NCBI RefSeq assembly: GCF_002250625.1
Contig: NZ_NMVQ01000003.1
Location: 62,001-126,000, forward strand
Length of the DNA stretch: 64,000 nucleotides
From: Enemella dayhoffiae
GTDB taxonomy: Bacteria; Actinomycetota; Actinomycetes; Propionibacteriales; Propionibacteriaceae
Reading direction: 5' to 3'
The notes beneath the pieces are model-generated. The model saw only the letters and a program-made list of their open reading frames with translations. It had not been told where the DNA came from and did no database searches. The first letter of the stretch is position 1, and each line of letters starts with the position of its first letter. This document shows, piece after piece, positions 56,444-64,000 of this stretch. A program made the translations under genes and the position numbers.

Positions 56444-57823
56444 GTGAGTGACGAAGGACTGCGACGTTCCGTCGACAAGATGACAGAGGCCGGTGTGAAC
56501 CCGGTGGCCATCCAGGTGTTCCGCCACTACTACGAACAGCTGAAGTCAGGCGCCACTGGCCTGATCAGCGAGGACAGCATCGCCCCGCTCACCGAGGTGG
56601 ACCGACTGGCCGACCAGCACCCCGACCCCGAGGCCGCCCAGCAGGCGCTGGCGCAGACCGTGGTGATCAAGCTCAACGGCGGGCTCGGCACCTCGATGGG
56701 GATGGACCGGGCCAAGTCGCTGCTCCCGGTGCGCGACCAGAAGACCTTCCTCGATCTGATCGTGCAGCAGGTCCGATCCGCGCGCGAGCGCCACGGCGTA
56801 CGCCTGCCGCTGCTGCTGATGAACAGCTTCCGCACCCGCGAGGACACCCTGGCCGCGCTGGCCGAGCACCCGGACCTGCCGGTGGGCGGGCTGCCGCTGG
56901 ACTTCCTGCAGAACTCCGAGCCGAAACTGCGCACCGACGACCTCACCCCGGTCGAGTGGCCGCAGAACCCCGATCTCGAATGGTGCCCGCCCGGACACGG
57001 TGACGTCTATCCCGCGCTGCTCGGCTCCGGGGTGCTGGATCAGCTGCTGGAGCAGGGATTCCGCTATGCCAGCGTGTCCAACTCCGACAACCTCGGCGCC
57101 ACTCCCGACCCGGTGCTGGCCGGCTGGTTCGCCGCCTCCGGTGCCCCCTATGCGGCCGAGTTGTGCCGGCGCACGGTGAACGACCGCAAGGGCGGCCACC
57201 TGGCCGTGCGGCGCAGCGACGAGCGGCTGATCCTGCGCGACACCGCCCAGACCGCCGACGAGGAGATGGACTTCTTCACCGACGAGCACCGGCACCCGTT
57301 CTTCCACACCAACAACCTGTGGTGGGACCTGGTCCGGCTCAAGGAGGTGCTGACCGAACGCGACGGGGTGCTCGGACTGCCGCTGATCCGCAACACCAAG
57401 ACCGTCGACCCGTCCGACTCCGACTCGCCGGAGGTCTATCAGGTCGAGACCGCGATGGGGGCGGCGATCGAGGTGTTCGAGGGGGCCACCGCGATCGTGG
57501 TCGACCGCAGCCGGTTCCTGCCGGTCAAGACCACCAACGAGCTGCTGCTGCTGCGCTCGGACTGCTATCGCATCGACGACGACGGCACGGTCGAGCTGCT
57601 CGCCGACTCGGCCCCGGAGGTGTCGCTGGATTCCTCCTACTACAAGAAGATCGGCGACTTCGACCAGTGCTTCGACCAGGGTGCGCCGTCGCTGCGCGAG
57701 GCGACCTCGCTGCGGATCAACGGTGACTTCCGCTTCGGTGCCGAGGTGACCGTACGCGGTGCGGTCGAGTTGGACGGGGGAGCCGAGCAGCAGCTGATCG
57801 AGTCCGGCACCGTGCTGCAGTGA
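56444..57823 (+). CDS. UTP-glucose-1-phosphate uridylyltransferase, UDPGP family
   Basis: The 459-residue product matches the eukaryotic-type UDP-glucose pyrophosphorylase family: VVIKLNGGLGTSMGMDRAKSLLPV near residue 70 is the nucleotide loop, followed by NSFRTREDTL, SNSDNLGATPD, FFHTNNLWWDL and KTTNELLLLRSD. It makes UDP-glucose for glycans and trehalose. It is unrelated in sequence to bacterial GalU. GGAGAGGA lies seven bases before the GTG start. A 114-codon gene overlaps its end. Confidence 0.93.
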   Translation: MSDEGLRRSVDKMTEAGVNPVAIQVFRHYYEQLKSGATGLISEDSIAPLTEVDRLADQHPDPEAAQQALAQTVVIKLNGGLGTSMGMDRAKSLLPVRDQKTFLDLIVQQVRSARERHGVRLPLLLMNSFRTREDTLAALAEHPDLPVGGLPLDFLQNSEPKLRTDDLTPVEWPQNPDLEWCPPGHGDVYPALLGSGVLDQLLEQGFRYASVSNSDNLGATPDPVLAGWFAASGAPYAAELCRRTVNDRKGGHLAVRRSDERLILRDTAQTADEEMDFFTDEHRHPFFHTNNLWWDLVRLKEVLTERDGVLGLPLIRNTKTVDPSDSDSPEVYQVETAMGAAIEVFEGATAIVVDRSRFLPVKTTNELLLLRSDCYRIDDDGTVELLADSAPEVSLDSSYYKKIGDFDQCFDQGAPSLREATSLRINGDFRFGAEVTVRGAVELDGGAEQQLIESGTVLQ

Positions 57824-58164
57824 GCGAGTCGGCCGACCCGTCCTGGCACGTCGCCCTGGCGTACGCCCTGACCGGGCAGGAACTGCCGCTGCCGCGACAT
57901 GCCGCGCCGGAGCCCGAGGTGCTGGTCCGCGAGCTCGCCGAGCTCGGTTGGGGAGGGGAGGTGTTGCGGCAGACGGCCCGCTCCGCCCACCCCGTCCCGG
58001 ACCGGTTGCGCAACGGCCTGGGCGCGGCCCAGTTCTGGTCGGCGCTGTCCGAGGTGCGGCGACTGCTGGGGGCCACCGGCGCCACCGCCCAGGTCAGCTC
58101 CGGGCGTACGCCGAACGCAGAAGAACGCCGCCTGTTGGCCGACCGGCCACCCCATCACGGGTGA
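57820..58164 (+). CDS. Unrecognised small soluble protein
   Basis: The 114-residue product starts at a GTG that overlaps the upstream stop by four bases (GTGA). It is mainly helical (VLVRELAELGWGGEVLRQTA, AAQFWSALSEVRRLLG) with no membrane segment or known motif. Translational coupling to the UDP-glucose pyrophosphorylase suggests a partner role, but nothing in the sequence identifies it. Confidence 0.65.
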   Translation: MSESADPSWHVALAYALTGQELPLPRHAAPEPEVLVRELAELGWGGEVLRQTARSAHPVPDRLRNGLGAAQFWSALSEVRRLLGATGATAQVSSGRTPNAEERRLLADRPPHHG

Positions 58165-58190
58165 ACCCCGGCATCCCGACGGGTCGGGAC

Positions 58191-58225
58191 AACAAAGAAC
58201 CCTGCCACCCGAAGGTGACAGGGTT
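58191..58225 (-). terminator. Rho-independent terminator after mscL
   Basis: On the minus strand, AACCCTGTCACC pairs with GGTGGCAGGGTT across a TTCG tetraloop, followed by CTTTGTT. It lies 25 bases past the mscL stop and also faces the plus-strand gene. Confidence 0.88.
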
Positions 58226-58249
58226 CTCGGAAACCCTTGGCGGGAAGGG

Positions 58250-58600
58250 TCAGCGGCCAGCCAGCAGATCGCGGATCTCGGCGAGCAGCTCGGTCTCGGT
58301 GGCGGTCTTCTCGTCGGTGATGCCACGCATCTTCTTGTAAGCCTCATAGGGCTTGACGACCGCGAGGTAAAGAACCAGGGCGGTCATGATGAAGCCGATC
58401 AGTGCGGTGAGGAAAACGCCGATGTTGATGCCCATCACGGGGGTGTTGCTCAGATCGGGCACCTTGAAGATCAGCCCCACCAGGTCCATCAGGATCCCGG
58501 CGAAAGCCTTGACGACGGCAGCGAAGGCAGTACCCATGATGAAGGCCACGGCAAGCTCGATGAGGTTGCCCTTCATCAGGAATTCTTTGAAGCCCTGCAT
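58250..58600 (-). CDS. mscL: Large-conductance mechanosensitive channel
   Basis: The 116-residue protein starts MQGFKEFLMKGNLIELAVAFIMGTAFAAVV, the conserved N-terminal amphipathic helix and pore-lining TM1. The second helix is FLTALIGFIMTALVLYLAVV, and a short C-terminal helix follows (ELLAEIRDLL). It forms a pentameric tension-gated pore. GGAG eight bases before the ATG at 58600 supports this start. Confidence 0.96.
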   Translation of the reverse strand: MQGFKEFLMKGNLIELAVAFIMGTAFAAVVKAFAGILMDLVGLIFKVPDLSNTPVMGINIGVFLTALIGFIMTALVLYLAVVKPYEAYKKMRGITDEKTATETELLAEIRDLLAGR

Positions 58601-58702
58601 AACTTGTTCTCCAATCAGTTCGAAGACCCACCCTGGGTCAGGGAACGGCACGTAATGTAGCAGTTACCTACCGAACTGTTGGAAATCGTGGCGTGTCGCA
58701 AT

Positions 58703-59398
58703 TCAGCGGATCAAGATGGACAGGCGACCCGAATTCTGGGCCAGTTGCGGCGCGGCTGCCGGGTCCGCCTCCAGCAACAGCAACGCACCCCGGGAGTCCT
58801 CGCTGGCCCCGAACGATCCTCCGCCGGACTGGCCGGTCGGCAGCGCGGCGACCCGCGCCCCGCGGGCGACCACCCGGGCGGCCCCGTCCATCGGTGTGGC
58901 CAGCACGTCGATCGGGTCGCCGACCCGCAGCAGGGCGGCGACCCCCGGATCGGTCAACCGGACCGGCGCCAGCACCCGATCCCCCGCGGTTCGCGGACGC
59001 GGAGCCACCACCGACAACTCGGTCACCGGGGTGCCGGCGGTGATCGGCGCGGTGAGCACCCGGCCCAGCACCGCATCGGCCCGCTCGAGGCGATCGCCCG
59101 GGGCGATTCGGGTCGGGAAGTGCGCCACCCGCAGATCAGATTCGGTCAGCGGCTGGCCGCCGGGCAGGGCGCGGGCGGCGACGAGCACGGGTACGCCCGG
59201 TTCGGGCTCGGCGCGGGCCGCGGCCAGGGTGCACAGCACCGCACCGATCGCACAGAGCACCGCCACCGTGCGGCGATGCCAGGTCAGCCAACGCCCGAGG
59301 GAGCCGAGCGGACTGCGGCGGCGCGGGGAACTCCGCCGCTGGCGGAGACGGGAAGGGGCGGGCGGTGGCGCACTGGGGAGGTCCGGCGACGTGGTCAT
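58703..59398 (-). CDS. SAF-domain membrane-anchored protein (CpaB-like)
   Basis: The 231-residue product has a basic, Pro-rich N-terminus, one transmembrane helix (RTVAVLCAIGAVLCTLAAARA, about 42-62) and a SAF domain (VPVLVAARALPGGQPLTESDLRVAHFP), followed by a region typical of CpaB-like proteins (RVLAPVRLTDPGVAALLRVGDPIDVLATP). CpaB helps assemble Flp pili, but no pilus genes are adjacent. Start choice is uncertain: GGGAGG sits one base before the ATG, and a GTG at 59407 is also in frame. Confidence 0.8.
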   Translation of the reverse strand: MTTSPDLPSAPPPAPSRLRQRRSSPRRRSPLGSLGRWLTWHRRTVAVLCAIGAVLCTLAAARAEPEPGVPVLVAARALPGGQPLTESDLRVAHFPTRIAPGDRLERADAVLGRVLTAPITAGTPVTELSVVAPRPRTAGDRVLAPVRLTDPGVAALLRVGDPIDVLATPMDGAARVVARGARVAALPTGQSGGGSFGASEDSRGALLLLEADPAAAPQLAQNSGRLSILIR

Positions 59399-59507
59399 GC
59401 CTCCCACGATGTCGACCGATTCCGGAATCGGTCAGGCAATCCACAGGCCGGCGCCCGCCACCGAAGTTGTCCACAGGCTCGGGGTGGGCCGGGCCGGGGC
59501 GCCGGCG

Positions 59508-59894
59508 TCAGTTGGCCGCGGCGGCCTTGCTGCTCGCGGCGCCGGAGCCGGTACTGGAGCCCGAGGTCGAGCCGGAATCGGACTTCGCGGAGGTCGACTC
59601 GCTCTTCCTGGCGCCCTCGCTGGAGGAGCCGCCCTCGCTCGCGCCGCCGTTCTTGGTCTCGGAGCCGTTGGATCCATTCGACCCGTCCGCCCCGCTGGAC
59701 CCGCCCGACTTCGCGTCCCGGGAGTCGGTGCGATAGAAGCCGGATCCCTTGAACACGACCCCGACGGCGTTGTAGATCTTGCGCAGCTCGCCGTTCTCGC
59801 AGTTCGGGCACTCGGTGAGCGCCGAGTCGGTGAACTTCTGCACGACCTCGAGGTCGGTGCCGCAGTCCTTGCAGCGGTACTGGTACGTGGGCAT
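59508..59894 (-). CDS. FmdB-family zinc-ribbon protein (Ruc-like chaperone)
   Basis: The 128-residue protein begins MPTYQYRCKDCGTDLE, and a second Cys pair lies in TECPNCENGELRKIY, giving a four-Cys zinc ribbon in the first 45 residues. The remaining 70 residues are Ser/Gly-rich and probably disordered. This layout matches mycobacterial Rv0991c (Ruc), a redox-regulated chaperone whose zinc site is lost on oxidation. Position by mscL and the 5-FCL gene also matches. The ATG at 59894 is preceded by GGAG at seven bases. Chaperone activity is inferred. Confidence 0.88.
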   Translation of the reverse strand: MPTYQYRCKDCGTDLEVVQKFTDSALTECPNCENGELRKIYNAVGVVFKGSGFYRTDSRDAKSGGSSGADGSNGSNGSETKNGGASEGGSSSEGARKSESTSAKSDSGSTSGSSTGSGAASSKAAAAN

Positions 59895-60056
59895 CACATG
59901 TCTCCTTCTGGCACTCCAGCATACCGACTGCCAACGGCCCGGGCAGAATTCGCGCCGTCCCGGGCCCCGGTCGCCGGAGGTGAGCGACCGGGCGGGTTAG
60001 GCTCGGGCTGCCCGGCGGGCCACGGTCCGCGGCACTCGGCTCGATGAAGGACTGAT

Positions 60057-62582
<2,526 letters not shown>

Positions 62583-62586
62583 CGCC

Positions 62587-62680
62587 GGCTGAGGCTGTCG
62601 GAGCCCCGTTCCTCGAGTGGCGGAGCCGGGCGCAGCGAAGCGGAGCAATGGGCCGCGTGTCGAGAGGAACCACCTCAGCC
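62587..62680. other. Inverted repeat between convergent genes
   Basis: Outer arms GGCTGAGG and CCTCAGCC and inner arms GTTCCTCGA and TCGAGAGGAAC (one bulge) enclose about 43 bases with smaller hairpins. It overlaps the 5-FCL stop. It probably acts as a bidirectional terminator. A related G/A-rich stretch lies at 19702-19735. Confidence 0.5.
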
Positions 62681-63334
62681 ACCAGCCCGCAGCAACCGCG
62701 TGGGCGTGGCGATCACGTCGACCGGGCGATCCCACGGCTGCACCGGCAGGGTGGGCAGCACCTCGTCGTCGTTGAGCAACAGGAGGCTGACCGCATCCGC
62801 TGCGGCGTACGCCCGGGCCCGGTCGTACCAACCGCCGCCGACGCCGAGCCGGTCCCCGCGCTCGGTCCCGGCCAGCCCGGAGCAGACGATCACCGCGGCC
62901 TCGGCCAGTCCGGTCGCGCCGAGCGGTTCGGTGGTCGGCTCGGGGATTCCCCACAGACCGGCGCGCAGCCGCTCGGGTCCGGCGTACGCCGCCCAGTCGG
63001 GTTCGCGGCGTGGGCGGCCGTCGGGCTGGCGGTCGAGCACGGGCAGCAGGATCCGCACCTGGTGGGCGGCCAGCCAGCTGATCAGCTCCAGCGTGCTCGG
63101 TTCGCTGCCGTGGGACAGATAGATCGCGACCACCGAGCCCGCGGTCGGCATACCCCAGAACCGCTGCAGGTGCAGAAAACGAGCGTGGTCGTCGGTGGCG
63201 CGCTCCTGTTCCGAACGCGCGGTACGCCGCTGCCGGACCGCGGCGCGGAGCAGCTGCTTCGCCTCCTGCAACGCGTGCGCGTCGGCTGTCGATCCGCCGT
63301 GGTCGGTGCGTCCGGGGCGGTCGGGGAGGCTCAT
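62675..63334 (-). CDS. 5-formyltetrahydrofolate cyclo-ligase family protein
   Basis: The 219-residue protein has the 5-FCL pattern: LRAAVRQRRTARSEQER near the start, VVAIYLSHGSEPSTLELISWLAAHQVRILLPVL and GDRLGVGGGWYDRARAYA near residue 168, the ATP/folate-site motif. It converts 5-formyl-THF to methenyl-THF using ATP. It is divergent from moeA across 18 bases, an arrangement close to the mycobacterial Rv0992c-Rv0994 region. Confidence 0.9.
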   Translation of the reverse strand: MSLPDRPGRTDHGGSTADAHALQEAKQLLRAAVRQRRTARSEQERATDDHARFLHLQRFWGMPTAGSVVAIYLSHGSEPSTLELISWLAAHQVRILLPVLDRQPDGRPRREPDWAAYAGPERLRAGLWGIPEPTTEPLGATGLAEAAVIVCSGLAGTERGDRLGVGGGWYDRARAYAAADAVSLLLLNDDEVLPTLPVQPWDRPVDVIATPTRLLRAGG

Positions 63335-63352
63335 TCGCCTATCGTATGGCCC

Positions 63353-64000
63353 ATGGCACTGTTCGGTCGACGGAAGAAGGCTGCCCCCACGCCCGAGGTG
63401 GAGGAGGCCCCGGCAATCCTGCCTGAGCCGCCCGCACCCAACGCGGACGGGCTTCGCGACTGGCAGGCGCAGCGGGAGTGGGTGCTCGATCAGATCGAAC
63501 CCCTGCCGCCGTTCGGGATGCAGGTGATCGACGCGCTCCGGCTGAGTCTGTGTGAGGACATCGAGGCCGACATTTCCCTGCCCGGGTTCGACAACTCGGC
63601 GATGGACGGATATGCCGTGCAGGCCGCCGACACCTGGAACGCCAGCGAGAAGGCGCCCTCGGTGCTGGCCGTGGTCGGCGAGATCGCCGCCGGCACGGTT
63701 GCGGATCGGGCGCTGGCTCCGGGCACGGCGATGAAGATCATGACCGGGGCACCGATGCCCGAGGGCGCCGACGCGGTGGTGCAGTACGAGCTGACCGACC
63801 GTGGTACCGAGGACGTGCAGATCTTCGCCCAGGTGGAGCAGGGGAAGAACATCCGCTCCAAGGGGTCCGACATCAGCGAGGGTGAGCACCTGCTCTCGGC
63901 CGGGCTGCAGATCGACTCGCGGACCGTGGGGTTGCTCGCCGGCGTGGGCATCGACAAGGTGCTGGTCCGGCCGCGGCCGCGGGTGGTGGTGATCTCCACC
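63353..64000 (+). CDS. moeA: Molybdopterin molybdenumtransferase MoeA (partial)
   Basis: The first 216 residues are inside the window, which ends in frame. The N-terminus is a charged extension of about 30 residues. The MoeA signature PGFDNSAMDGYAV lies near residue 79, followed by APGTAMKIMTGAPMPEGADAVVQYE and IRSKGSDISEGEHLL. The enzyme inserts molybdate into adenylated molybdopterin. It is divergent from the 5-FCL gene. Confidence 0.96.
   Translation, partial: MALFGRRKKAAPTPEVEEAPAILPEPPAPNADGLRDWQAQREWVLDQIEPLPPFGMQVIDALRLSLCEDIEADISLPGFDNSAMDGYAVQAADTWNASEKAPSVLAVVGEIAAGTVADRALAPGTAMKIMTGAPMPEGADAVVQYELTDRGTEDVQIFAQVEQGKNIRSKGSDISEGEHLLSAGLQIDSRTVGLLAGVGIDKVLVRPRPRVVVIST

Overview
The window is about 70% G+C, has bacterial gene density with many ATGA/GTGA/TGATG stop-start overlaps, and carries actinobacterial markers: proteins of the DUF3263 and DUF3027 type, an IdeR/DtxR repressor with all metal ligands, an XPB-type helicase beside a helicase-associated partner, WXG100-type secretion proteins, a CIRCE-controlled groEL without groES, pyruvate carboxylase, and an mscL / SAF / FmdB / 5-FCL / moeA neighbourhood that resembles mycobacterial chromosomes. 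A high-GC actinomycete, plausibly of the Propionibacteriales, is my inference. It looks like ordinary chromosome with a few decayed or mobile patches.

Layout. 0-6 kb: the start of a probable NAD-dependent dehydrogenase, divergent from a LysR regulator, then an MFS carboxylate-type transporter and a cell-surface acyltransferase/hydrolase pair; a similar palindrome lies before the LysR gene and before the transporter gene. 6-8.3 kb: tRNA-Thr, a truncated ABC permease remnant, manA, a DUF3263 protein and a small HExxH protein. 8.4-15.4 kb: two paralogous three-gene cassettes (YbaB-like protein, WXG100-like protein, hydrophobic WXG protein) on either side of groEL with two CIRCE operators. 15.5-21.2 kb: DUF389 membrane protein, M19 dipeptidase, CutC, amidase and aldehyde dehydrogenase. 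21.3-26.4 kb: a decay zone with a broken DUF222/HNH gene and a helD gene split by a roughly 2-kb block holding a cupin gene and an insertion sequence; helD also has a frameshift.

26.5-34.3 kb: NUDIX and WcbI-like proteins, then a tightly packed minus-strand run encoding an XPB helicase, a helicase-associated protein and three exported or membrane proteins. 34.3-40.3 kb: MFS transporter with divergent LysR regulator, cold-shock protein, DUF3027 protein, AzgA-like purine permease and a Gln-rich membrane protein. 40.3-52.3 kb: pyruvate carboxylase, serC and pdxH (divergent, PLP-linked), SIS isomerase and nagA (amino-sugar use), ideR, an unrecognised protein, thioredoxin and tRNA-Arg. 52.3-53.1 kb: a toxin-antitoxin locus whose PIN toxin is cut short by the ligase gene. 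53.1-64 kb: ATP-dependent DNA ligase, M20 peptidase, eukaryotic-type UDP-glucose pyrophosphorylase, MscL, SAF-domain protein, FmdB/Ruc-like zinc protein, penicillin acylase family protein, 5-formyl-THF cyclo-ligase and the start of moeA.

The least explained region is the pair of WXG100 cassettes around groEL. No core type VII secretion gene (EccC, EccB, EccD, mycosin) lies in the window, so these would be substrates or accessory factors for a machine encoded elsewhere. No rRNA, CRISPR array, prophage or replication origin was seen.
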